NCBI GenBank assembly: GCA_012511395.1
Contig: JAAZGD010000012.1
Coordinates: 1-5,877 of the forward strand
Reading direction: 5' to 3'
Length of the DNA: 5,877 nt
From: Clostridiales bacterium
GTDB taxonomy: Bacteria > Bacillota > Clostridia > Peptostreptococcales > Anaerovoracaceae
A model generated the notes under the pieces. That model was not told the origin of the DNA and ran no database searches. It saw nothing but the letters and a program-made list of their open reading frames with translations. Positions 1-5,877 of this stretch are shown piece after piece (position 1 is the first letter of the stretch; each line of letters begins with the position of its first letter). Made by a program: the position numbers and the translations under genes.

Positions 1-25
1 CCTTTACCCTCTGATATTAAAAGAG

Positions 26-826
26 CTATAGAAATTTTGTCTTAACCTTATTCCAAAAATCGTAATTTTCAAATCTTAAAAGCATAACTTCCTTTTCAGA
101 CAATTTGACTTTTATTTCCTTTACCTTTTCATAGCTTCTGTCGATGCTGTCTGTCACCACGCGAATTTTTTCATAGCCTTCTTCAGGCGTTACTCTCAAA
201 TATAAATCCGATGGCAAAATCAAACTCGATGTAAAGCTTCTATATGCAGTAGTGTTCATAGGAGCTATGGGAGTAACCTGAAGCACTTTTAGTCTGGGGT
301 CAATAATAGAGCCCCTTAAAGAATAATTATAGCCTGTGGAGCCTGCAGAGGAAGCCACACAAATACCATCCCCTGAAAATCTTTCTATAAAGCTGTCTCC
401 GATGGAAATATTAAGGTGAATGGTATAGGAGTCATAGGACCTTATAACGATTTCATTTAAGGCCGGTAATTCTTCTTTTACGCCTTTTGCACTTATCTCC
501 GCTTTTACTGTGGCGTACTTCTGAACCCTGTATTTCCCTTGTCTGTAATCATCAATAATATCTGTCACCTTATCGGGAAAAAATTCCTGAAAGAACCCTA
601 AATGGCCCGTATTTATTCCTAAAAACGGAATATCAGGAAATCCGTTAAGGTGCAGCGCCTTAATAAAAGCTCCGTCACCGCCTACGCATACTATAAGTTC
701 AGCATCCTCCCCGTATTTTTCCGAAACCTCATAGCCCGCCTCTGCAAAAGCTTTCAGCAAAAGCTCTCTTGTTTCCAAGGACAACTCCGTTTCATTGGAA
801 AAAACGCAAATCTTTTTACGACTCAT
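26..826 (-). CDS. nadK: NAD kinase (ATP-NAD kinase)
   Basis: Cytosolic enzyme that phosphorylates NAD+ to NADP+ using ATP, the only known route to NADP(H). The 266-residue length matches the short NAD kinases of Firmicutes. Visible landmarks are the GGDG motif at residues 49-52 (D51 is the expected catalytic aspartate), GINTGHLGF at 70-78, the NE pair at 124-125, and the glycine-rich nucleotide-binding segment SGDGICVASSAGSTGY at 151-166, followed by TPIAP at 185-189. Two family positions differ: GGDG is followed by Ala where Thr is usual, and GST-A-Y reads GST-G-Y. The ATG start at 824-826 lies inside the end of the Mur ligase gene, overlapping it by 11 bases, with an AAGGA ribosome site at 836-840, nine bases upstream. 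It is therefore probably coupled to the ligase gene. The TAG stop leaves 25 bases to the window edge. Identification is firm; any effect of the substitutions is inference. Confidence 0.95.
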   Translation of the reverse strand: MSRKKICVFSNETELSLETRELLLKAFAEAGYEVSEKYGEDAELIVCVGGDGAFIKALHLNGFPDIPFLGINTGHLGFFQEFFPDKVTDIIDDYRQGKYRVQKYATVKAEISAKGVKEELPALNEIVIRSYDSYTIHLNISIGDSFIERFSGDGICVASSAGSTGYNYSLRGSIIDPRLKVLQVTPIAPMNTTAYRSFTSSLILPSDLYLRVTPEEGYEKIRVVTDSIDRSYEKVKEIKVKLSEKEVMLLRFENYDFWNKVKTKFL

Positions 827-2327
827 TGCTTAAAATCCTTTCCACAATCTGTACATCGGACAAAGTTTCCTCGTATAAGATCCCCCTCTTTTGCCTTGTC
901 TCCCTGCCCTTTCCTGTTATGAGCACAACACCGCCTTGTGGCGCCTCATCAATAGCTTTTTTTATGGCATCCTCCCTTGAGTCAATTATTATGGCTTTGG
1001 CTTTTCCTTTTCCCGCATATGAGAATATCTCTTTGGATATTAATGATAAATCCTCTTCTCCCGAATCCTCCTCGGTAATATAGACAAAATCTGCCAGTTG
1101 TCCTGAAATTTCCCCAAGCTCCTTCCTTCTTCCCAAAGCTTTATTCCCTGGGCACCCAAAAACAATGGAAACGGGCACTTTGCCGTACTCTGTAAATATA
1201 GCATCAAAGAGGGTTTGAAAGGACAGTCTGTTATGAGCATAATCCACAAAAATTCTTACACCCTTACTTTCATCCATGAATATTTCCATTCTTCCCGGAA
1301 CCTTCGCCTTGCTTAAGCCTGCTTCAATAACAGTATCCTTAATGCCTAGAAGATGACAGCAGCTTATGGCGGCTAAAGCATTTTCCACATTGAAAAGCCC
1401 TTTCATATTAAGGCTGAATTCCCGGTTAATGTTCTTCCCCTCAACTTTAAATCTATAGCCTGAATCAGTATGCTTAACATCAACGGCTCTGTAATCTGCA
1501 TCCTCCTTAAGGCTAAAGGACAGCACTGATTTTGAGCCTTCCCTTGCCTCTTTTTCCATCTCTTTAAAGTAGGACGAATCCTTATTGATGATTGCAGTCT
1601 CACATTGGGAGAAAAGCACTTTTTTTGCCTCTTTATAGTCCTTGAAATCTTTATGCTCAAAGGCAGAAATATGATCTTGTGATAAGTTCAAAAAAATCCC
1701 TGTATTAAACACTATTCCCTTTGTCCTGTCATATTTAAGCGCCTGAGAGCTTACCTCCATCACCATGTATTTTATATCTTTATCCACCGCATTTTTAAAG
1801 TGATTATGAAGCTCCAGGGTTTCCGGCGTAGTTAAATGAGACTCCTCAAAAATTACTCCGTCATAATTTTCGATGCTGGAAAGGATTCCTGCCTTTTCTC
1901 CACCCTTCAATGCCATGTGCTCATCAAGGATACTCTTTATATAGTAAGCTGTTGTAGACTTTCCCTTGGTACCTGTTATTCCTATTAAAGAAAGCTTCTT
2001 CCAAATGTTATCATAGTAAAGATTTGCAATATGGGCCATGGCCTCTCTTATATCCTTCACTATAACAGCCTTTATAGAATTTCCTTCTTCATAGGACACT
2101 TGGGATATGTAGCAGACGGCTCCTTTTGAAACGGCCTGCTTCAAATAAGAGGGCTGAAAATGAGCCCCCTTGCAAACGAACACAGTATTCTTCATAACCT
2201 GTCTTGAATCATAAGTCAGAAATGATATGAGAGGGTCTCCAGAGTATTCTGTCTCATATAATATAAGCTTCTCTTCATACAGCTTCCTTATGTATTGAGA
2301 CAACCTTTTTTTATTTACCTTTGTCAT
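816..2327 (-). CDS. MurE-like Mur ligase (UDP-N-acetylmuramyl peptide synthase family), non-DAP type
   Basis: ATP-dependent Mur ligase of 503 residues, closest in plan to MurE, which adds the third stem residue to UDP-MurNAc-L-Ala-D-Glu in the cytosol. The N-terminal UDP-sugar domain shows TYDSR at 38-42 and a VFVCKGAHF-type stretch at 49-57. The central domain has P-loop GTKGKST at 119-125, TTPE at 166-169, EVSSQAL at 191-197, and an AK..LF segment whose K235 is the likely carbamylated lysine. The C-terminal domain has PGRME at 344-348, DYAHN at 362-366 and TGKGRE at 471-476. The DNPR motif of diaminopimelate-adding MurE is absent: residues 420-423 read EDSG. GGDRD is replaced by PGNKA at 393-397. 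The amino acid added is therefore unknown, and this may be a specialised paralog. I chose ATG at 2327, which has GGGGAAG upstream and overlaps the ATP-grasp gene by 17 bases; an in-frame TTG at 2372 would add 15 residues but looks less likely. The family is firm, the substrate is open. Confidence 0.9.
   Translation of the reverse strand: MTKVNKKRLSQYIRKLYEEKLILYETEYSGDPLISFLTYDSRQVMKNTVFVCKGAHFQPSYLKQAVSKGAVCYISQVSYEEGNSIKAVIVKDIREAMAHIANLYYDNIWKKLSLIGITGTKGKSTTAYYIKSILDEHMALKGGEKAGILSSIENYDGVIFEESHLTTPETLELHNHFKNAVDKDIKYMVMEVSSQALKYDRTKGIVFNTGIFLNLSQDHISAFEHKDFKDYKEAKKVLFSQCETAIINKDSSYFKEMEKEAREGSKSVLSFSLKEDADYRAVDVKHTDSGYRFKVEGKNINREFSLNMKGLFNVENALAAISCCHLLGIKDTVIEAGLSKAKVPGRMEIFMDESKGVRIFVDYAHNRLSFQTLFDAIFTEYGKVPVSIVFGCPGNKALGRRKELGEISGQLADFVYITEEDSGEEDLSLISKEIFSYAGKGKAKAIIIDSREDAIKKAIDEAPQGGVVLITGKGRETRQKRGILYEETLSDVQIVERILSNES
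836..840 (-). promoter_or_regulatory. Ribosome binding site of the NAD kinase gene, inside the Mur ligase gene
   Basis: On the minus strand AAGGA lies nine bases before the nadK ATG, wholly within the last codons of the upstream Mur ligase gene. The position supports the chosen start and suggests translational coupling. Confidence 0.6.
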
Positions 2328-3531
2328 ACGCCGTCTTCCCCAAATACTTTTTATACTTATGATAATGTCCAAAATAGTTTTTCAGAAGATAAAACAAATG
2401 CTTTAATCCCAGATCCTTCCTGTTAAACAGTGGATTATGAGCCTTTTTCTCTCTGATCAGCCTGAGTATTTCACCTCTATAAACAGGATTTTCCACATAT
2501 TTTAAAGCCACACCCTTCGGCACAACCATAAAAAGGTTTTCCTCAGTTACGGTTCTGAAGGGAATATCCATTTCATGGATAAAATCCCTTACAACCAGCT
2601 TGGCAATATTTTCTCCCGAGCCGGTTACGTAATAATTCGATCTGCCCTGCCTTACATTAATTTCAAAAACCTTATACTTATTATCCCTTTCATCGTACTT
2701 TATATCGAAGTTGGAAAAGCCTACATAGCCTGTTTCATCAAGGAACTTACGGATTTTCTCCTCCACCGCTTTAACAGGTTCCGTAATTATCACCGCATGA
2801 TTACCAAGACCGTGGGGAGTATGCTCTTCTAAAAGCACATGGCCCATGCACATCATCTTTACTTTTCCTTTTCTGTCGGAGTAACAGGTGAGAACTCTCA
2901 TGAAGCTGTCGTCACCCGGTACAAAGTCCTGAACGATTATGGAATCATCATATCCTGCACCGTAAATCTGCCCTAAAATCCCATTAAGCTCTTCCCTTGT
3001 CTCTGCCTTATATACTTTTTTTTGGGTTGGAAAAGGATGTGCCCAATAGGCAATTCCATTTGAAGGTTTTACTATGCAGGGAAAGTCAAAAGGCAATTCA
3101 AAGCTTCCGTAAAATTCTTTTTTATGCACGAAGGTCTTTGGAAAAGGAATATCGTTTTCTTCAAGCCTTTCATAGAATTTTTCTTTATGGGTTAAATTTC
3201 TTATTAAATCCTCGTCTATGACAGGAACTATAAAGTTAGAAGGAAGTTGGCTCTTTAAATCACCTATAAGCTGTACATAGCTGTCCCCACAGCCCATAAG
3301 AATCACAGGGAGATCCTTGTGATTAAAGGCATACTCCCTTATTATCCTTAAAAAGCCTTCCCTGGTATCTGCTTTGTAATCATTTGTGTAATCCATGATT
3401 CTGCTGAAAGCACAGGGAAAGGTTTTGTACTTTCCGTAGACCTTTGGAATAATACCATATTCATCATTGAAAGCCCTTGCTACGCTGTAAACATTAATAT
3501 CGCCTGCAAAGAGCAGTACGTAAAAATCCAT
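2311..3531 (-). CDS. ATP-grasp carboxylate-amine ligase, D-aspartate-ligase-like
   Basis: A 406-residue ATP-grasp enzyme, expected to activate a carboxylate as acyl phosphate and join it to an amine in the cytosol. The N-terminus (LLFAGDINVYSVARAF, 6-21) resembles the D-aspartate ligases of enterococci and lactobacilli (Aslfm/AslA), which put D-Asp on the side-chain amine of Lys in UDP-MurNAc-pentapeptide; this is from memory, not a search. ATP-grasp landmarks are THKEKF at 114-119, CIVKPS at 152-157 (K155 a likely ATP-binding lysine), the hinge-like VQDFVPGDD at 200-208, and the metal site FEINVRQGRSNYY at 289-301, where E290 and N292 are the expected Mg ligands. The last 35 residues are rich in Lys, Tyr and His. 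The start is 2 bases after the membrane-protein stop, with a modest GGCGG site seven bases upstream, and the 3' end overlaps the Mur ligase. I see no aspartate racemase in the window. The fold is certain; the substrate could be D-Asp, D-Glu or another acid. Confidence 0.88.
   Translation of the reverse strand: MDFYVLLFAGDINVYSVARAFNDEYGIIPKVYGKYKTFPCAFSRIMDYTNDYKADTREGFLRIIREYAFNHKDLPVILMGCGDSYVQLIGDLKSQLPSNFIVPVIDEDLIRNLTHKEKFYERLEENDIPFPKTFVHKKEFYGSFELPFDFPCIVKPSNGIAYWAHPFPTQKKVYKAETREELNGILGQIYGAGYDDSIIVQDFVPGDDSFMRVLTCYSDRKGKVKMMCMGHVLLEEHTPHGLGNHAVIITEPVKAVEEKIRKFLDETGYVGFSNFDIKYDERDNKYKVFEINVRQGRSNYYVTGSGENIAKLVVRDFIHEMDIPFRTVTEENLFMVVPKGVALKYVENPVYRGEILRLIREKKAHNPLFNRKDLGLKHLFYLLKNYFGHYHKYKKYLGKTAYDKGK
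2335..2341 (-). promoter_or_regulatory. Ribosome binding site deciding the Mur ligase start
   Basis: The minus strand reads GGGGAAG seven bases before ATG 2325-2327. It favours this start over the upstream TTG at 2370-2372. The site sits inside the 3' end of the ATP-grasp gene, so ribosomes finishing that gene could reinitiate here. Confidence 0.5.
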
Positions 3532-3533
3532 CC

Positions 3534-4256
3534 TTATTCCGCCTTTTCTGCTTTTAGACTGCCTGTTAATATCTCATAGAAAGCCACAAGAGTGAGCATC
3601 ATATACGCTAAAATCCATATATAAATCACATTCATAAGCAAAGCTAAAATCTGAGAAGTCAGAATATTTGTCAAAACTCCCGTAAGAGACAACATGGTTA
3701 AAATGCCAAAAGGCAGTATCATGAATAACAGAATCCAGCCCATAAATGAAAGGGTTAAATATAAGAGCTTCATTTTGTTTCCATTCATAAGCCTTTTACT
3801 TTCTCTGATGCAGTCTAGGGCCTTATATTCAGGATTGTCCGCTAAGATTAAAAATGCCTGACTGTATCTGAAGCTGGCTATGATTCCAGGCACAATCAAA
3901 AGTAGGCTCCATAAAAATATCAAAACGCTCATTATGATGAACAAACCAAAGGCCTTCACGAAGTGGTCGAATCCGTAAAAAACATCACCCAAAGAAGCTA
4001 CCTTGCCTCTGAACATATTCATGTAGAAAAGTGTAACGCCCAAGGTGAAAGGACCTGACACCAAAAGTGAATAGAGTGCAGAAGCCGAATCACCTACAGT
4101 TCCTTGGAAAAAAATTGTTAACAAGGCGGCAGGCAAGGTAATCGCCATTATGTACAACAGTGCCCCCTTGAGAGCAAGGAGCTTGTTCTGTGACAATGCA
4201 CCATGCCCTAGGGCCCTAAGATTTTTTGATGTTTCCGTTACGATAATCTGTTCCAT
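3534..4256 (-). CDS. DUF975 family integral membrane protein
   Basis: A hydrophobic protein of 240 residues (241 from the other start) with about five to six predicted membrane segments, counted from the upstream ATG at roughly 31-52, 62-82, 102-126, 165-192 and 205-232. The pattern SGPFTLGVTLFYMN at 68-81, GFDHFVKAF at 96-104, LLIVPGIIASFRYS at 120-133, ILADNP at 138-143 and ESKRLMNGNK at 153-162 is that of the DUF975 family (recognised by eye), whose function is unknown. No catalytic motif or cleavable signal peptide is evident. Two ATGs are adjacent (4257-4259 and 4254-4256). I chose the second because AGGGAG lies only two bases from the first but five from the second. The gene follows 4-hydroxybutyrate dehydrogenase by about 18 bases and precedes the ATP-grasp ligase by 2 bases, so it is most closely tied to the envelope-ligase pair. 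A role in handling a membrane-linked product would be guesswork. Confidence 0.85.
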   Translation of the reverse strand: MEQIIVTETSKNLRALGHGALSQNKLLALKGALLYIMAITLPAALLTIFFQGTVGDSASALYSLLVSGPFTLGVTLFYMNMFRGKVASLGDVFYGFDHFVKAFGLFIIMSVLIFLWSLLLIVPGIIASFRYSQAFLILADNPEYKALDCIRESKRLMNGNKMKLLYLTLSFMGWILLFMILPFGILTMLSLTGVLTNILTSQILALLMNVIYIWILAYMMLTLVAFYEILTGSLKAEKAE

Positions 4257-4261
4257 CATAT

Positions 4262-4267
4262 CTCCCT
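4262..4267 (-). promoter_or_regulatory. Ribosome binding site deciding the DUF975 protein start
   Basis: AGGGAG on the minus strand lies two bases before the ATG at 4259 and five before the ATG at 4256. The second spacing is the usable one, so translation probably starts at 4256. Confidence 0.6.
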
Positions 4268-4274
4268 TTTAAGC

Positions 4275-5399
4275 TTAATAGAGGTTTTTAAATACCTCTC
4301 TAATTTCTTCATCTGTTAAAAATATGTAGTTATTCCCAAGAAGCCTTTGCTGGTTTTCTACAGTGGAAACTGTAAATGAATCAATTTGATCCTCTGTCAT
4401 TCCATACTCTCTCAATGGCTTCTTCACCATATTCTGACCTAGGAATTCTTCCAGCTTATCATTAACCTCTTCGTATATGCAGCCCAGAATACCTTGAAGG
4501 ATTTCGTTGGCAGCTTTAATCTTTCCATCAGGATCTTTTCTCATGTACATCTTGAATACTTCTGTAAAGAACTGATAGTTGGCTTCTCCATGAGGTACAT
4601 GGAAAGCTCCGCCTATGGAATATGACATTGCATGGACTGCAGCGCAGCCTGCATTCCCAAAAGCGATTCCTGCGTAACAGGATGCAATGAGGAAATCCTT
4701 AAGATAAGGTTCCCTTGCCTTTGCATCAGCTTTTCCCGTTGCCAAAACCTTCTTGTAGCCGTCCATAATAATTTCGATGGCCTTTAGAGAAAAAAGCTCT
4801 GTAAAAGGATTGGCCTTTGGTGACAAGTAGGATTCCATGGCATGGATTAATGCATCTATTGAGCTTGTGGCAAATACGTAATCAGGCAGTCCTTTTAAAG
4901 CTTCAGGTACAAGCACAGCAAAATCTGCATAAGTCTGATCCACGGCAATACCTTTTTTGATCTTCAGACTTTTTAACTCTGCGATGGCCACATTGGTAAC
5001 CTCGCTTCCCGTTCCGCATGTTGTAGGCACTACAATAAGCTGTTTAACCTTTTCCGGCTGAACCTTGCCCATGAAAAGATCCACGCTGTTTTCAGGAACC
5101 TTTAAGGCCAAAACCTTGCAGATATCTACTATGGTTCCGCCTCCAAAAGCTATTATCCTGTCGTAGTCAATGCCTTTTGTATCTTTACAGATGGCATCTA
5201 TCATCTCGTCTGAAGGCTCGCCCTTACCGTATTTTTCCTGAAAAAGTACATTTACTTTTAAATTCAAAGGTGCCACATAGGGAGTGTACATCCACTCGTT
5301 GGTTACAAGAAGATCTCTTTCACCCAGTTTAAATTCATCATGGAATTCTTTAAATGTATCAAAGATAAATATCTTTGGAACTACTCTTAAAGCTAACAT
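4275..5399 (-). CDS. 4hbD: 4-hydroxybutyrate dehydrogenase (iron-containing alcohol dehydrogenase family)
   Basis: Cytosolic NAD(H)-dependent enzyme interconverting succinic semialdehyde and 4-hydroxybutyrate. The 374 residues match the clostridial enzyme nearly end to end as I recall the C. kluyveri protein (about 371 residues), including FQEKYGKGEPSDEM at 53-66, VPTTCGTGSEVTNV at 124-137, SPKANPFT at 193-200, HVPHGEANY at 267-275 and KPLREYGM at 327-334. Family landmarks are the nucleotide-binding GGG at 86-88 and the likely iron ligands D182, H186, H256 and H270, whose relative order and spacing fit group III alcohol dehydrogenases. The ATG start is supported by a full TAAGGAGG site eight bases upstream. 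It lies 27 bases after the CoA-transferase gene, the next step of the same pathway, so the two are very probably cotranscribed. Nothing is missing or truncated. A different short-chain alcohol is possible but less likely given the neighbour. Confidence 0.95.
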   Translation of the reverse strand: MLALRVVPKIFIFDTFKEFHDEFKLGERDLLVTNEWMYTPYVAPLNLKVNVLFQEKYGKGEPSDEMIDAICKDTKGIDYDRIIAFGGGTIVDICKVLALKVPENSVDLFMGKVQPEKVKQLIVVPTTCGTGSEVTNVAIAELKSLKIKKGIAVDQTYADFAVLVPEALKGLPDYVFATSSIDALIHAMESYLSPKANPFTELFSLKAIEIIMDGYKKVLATGKADAKAREPYLKDFLIASCYAGIAFGNAGCAAVHAMSYSIGGAFHVPHGEANYQFFTEVFKMYMRKDPDGKIKAANEILQGILGCIYEEVNDKLEEFLGQNMVKKPLREYGMTEDQIDSFTVSTVENQQRLLGNNYIFLTDEEIREVFKNLY

Positions 5400-5407
5400 A
5401 TCATAAT

Positions 5408-5415
5408 CCTCCTTA
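5408..5415 (-). promoter_or_regulatory. Strong Shine-Dalgarno site of 4hbD
   Basis: The minus strand reads TAAGGAGG, a full match to the anti-Shine-Dalgarno core, with an eight-base spacer to the ATG at 5397-5399. It is the strongest ribosome site in the window and suggests that the dehydrogenase is translated much more heavily than the downstream ligase genes. Confidence 0.85.
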
Positions 5416-5426
5416 TACTAAACAGA

Positions 5427-5877
5427 TTAAATATCACAAGGTGTGTTGAATCTTTCATTAAAGGCTTTCTTTAATTCTTCACGTACATCAGGGTGGGCGA
5501 TTTTTATAAGGCTCCTTGCTCTTTCCCTTAAGCTTTTACCCTTCAGATGGGCAATGCCGTACTCTGTTATTATATAATCCACATCATTTCTTGATGTAGT
5601 GACCGCAGCTCCATGGTCTATGTAAGGTACTATCTTTGAAATCATGGTTCCGTCTTTTTTGGTAGTTGTGGAAGGCATGGCAATTATAGCCTTCCCTTTA
5701 CCATCCAAGGACATGGATGCACCCCTTACAAAGTCCACCTGTCCCCCTACTCCGGAGAACTGCTTTGTACCTATGGTGTCAGACACAACCTGGCCTATGA
5801 AGTCCACTTGGAGGCAGGAGTTAATGCTTACCATCTTATGATTTTGCATTATGACTGTAGGGTCATTTACATAATCC
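5427..5877 (-). CDS. abfT: 4-hydroxybutyrate CoA-transferase, C-terminal part (cut by window edge)
   Basis: The last 149 residues of a family I CoA-transferase that moves CoA from acetyl-CoA (or butyryl-CoA) to 4-hydroxybutyrate, also called Cat2. The open frame runs unbroken to the right edge, starting with DYVNDPTVIM, so the Met at 5849 is internal and not a start. Family signatures are VSINSCLQVDFIGQ (visible residues 16-29), SGVGGQVDFVRGA (41-53), the GAAVTTSRNDVDYI-type segment and the TEYGIAHLKGK stretch with LRERARSLI after it. Known family members are about 430-440 residues, so roughly two thirds, including the catalytic glutamate, lies outside the window. It ends in TAA 27 bases before the 4hbD ATG, and the pair carry out consecutive steps of 4-hydroxybutyrate metabolism. 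The family is firm. Preference for 4-hydroxybutyrate over other acids rests on the motif match and the neighbour. Confidence 0.92.
   Translation of the reverse strand, partial: DYVNDPTVIMQNHKMVSINSCLQVDFIGQVVSDTIGTKQFSGVGGQVDFVRGASMSLDGKGKAIIAMPSTTTKKDGTMISKIVPYIDHGAAVTTSRNDVDYIITEYGIAHLKGKSLRERARSLIKIAHPDVREELKKAFNERFNTPCDI

Noticed and set aside
1..25. AGAGGG and AAAGG on the minus strand after the nadK stop, possibly a ribosome site for the next gene
   Set aside because: The following start codon would be outside the window, so this cannot be supported here.
650..1083. Plus-strand open frames across the nadK/Mur ligase junction
   Set aside because: They lie antisense to two well-recognised genes, have no ribosome site or recognisable protein, and are low in plausible composition.
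1040..1660. Short minus-strand open frames in another frame inside the Mur ligase gene
   Set aside because: The Mur ligase frame is continuous and carries all the motifs; these frames show no frameshift relation and no known domain.
2328..2372. Fifteen-residue N-terminal extension of the Mur ligase from TTG
   Set aside because: It would need a TTG start and a 62-base overlap with the ATP-grasp gene; the ATG at 2327 has a better placed ribosome site and gives a normal MurE N-terminus.
2575..3221. Plus-strand open frames within the ATP-grasp gene
   Set aside because: They are shadows opposite a conserved enzyme, with no family resemblance.
4209..4218. Perfect palindrome TAGGGCCCTA
   Set aside because: It is within the DUF975 coding region, has no partner copy, and is short enough to occur by chance.
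4280..4299. Inverted repeat AGAGGT/ACCTCT with an eight-base loop at the end of 4hbD, next to the palindrome TTAAGCTTAA
   Set aside because: The stem is only six base pairs, lies inside the last codons, and no T-tract follows on the minus strand; the ribosome site of the next gene comes immediately after. It does not look like a terminator.
5427..5849. Complete small gene of 140 codons starting at the ATG at 5849
   Set aside because: The frame stays open to the window edge and the residues before that Met match the CoA-transferase family, so it is the end of a longer gene.

Overview
The window reads as a compact stretch of chromosome from a low-GC, fermenting anaerobe of the Clostridia. The codons are A/T-rich, one gene has a textbook TAAGGAGG Shine-Dalgarno site, and the two genes at the right end belong to the 4-hydroxybutyrate branch of succinate/4-aminobutyrate fermentation, closely resembling the Clostridium kluyveri type as I remember it. 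The species cannot be fixed from sequence reading alone.

All six genes lie on the minus strand and are transcribed from right to left. In transcription order they are: the C-terminal third of a 4-hydroxybutyrate CoA-transferase, cut by the right edge (5427-5877); 4-hydroxybutyrate dehydrogenase (4275-5399); a DUF975-type integral membrane protein (3534-4256); an ATP-grasp carboxylate-amine ligase resembling D-aspartate ligases (2311-3531); a MurE-like Mur ligase (816-2327); and NAD kinase (26-826). Gaps are 27, about 18 and 2 bases, followed by overlaps of 17 and 11 bases. I see no terminator and no room for an ordinary intergenic promoter, so the set can be read as one transcription unit continuing past both edges. 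No stretch of 300 bases lacks a gene, and I see no RNA genes, mobile elements, repeats or CRISPR.

The genes form three functional blocks. The right block interconverts succinic semialdehyde, 4-hydroxybutyrate and 4-hydroxybutyryl-CoA. The middle block (membrane protein, ATP-grasp ligase, Mur ligase) looks like an envelope or peptide-building module: two ATP-dependent amide-bond-forming enzymes of unrelated folds, encoded by overlapping genes. The left block makes NADP+.

The most interesting part is the ligase pair. The Mur ligase keeps the MurE three-domain plan and the MurE N-terminal signature. It lacks the DNPR motif that recognises diaminopimelate, has GTKGKST rather than GTNGKT in its P-loop, and has a degenerate GGDRD region. 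Next to a D-aspartate-ligase-like enzyme, this suggests either a two-step branched-peptide pathway on a peptidoglycan precursor or a dedicated paralogous system. That function is inferred and not shown by the sequence.
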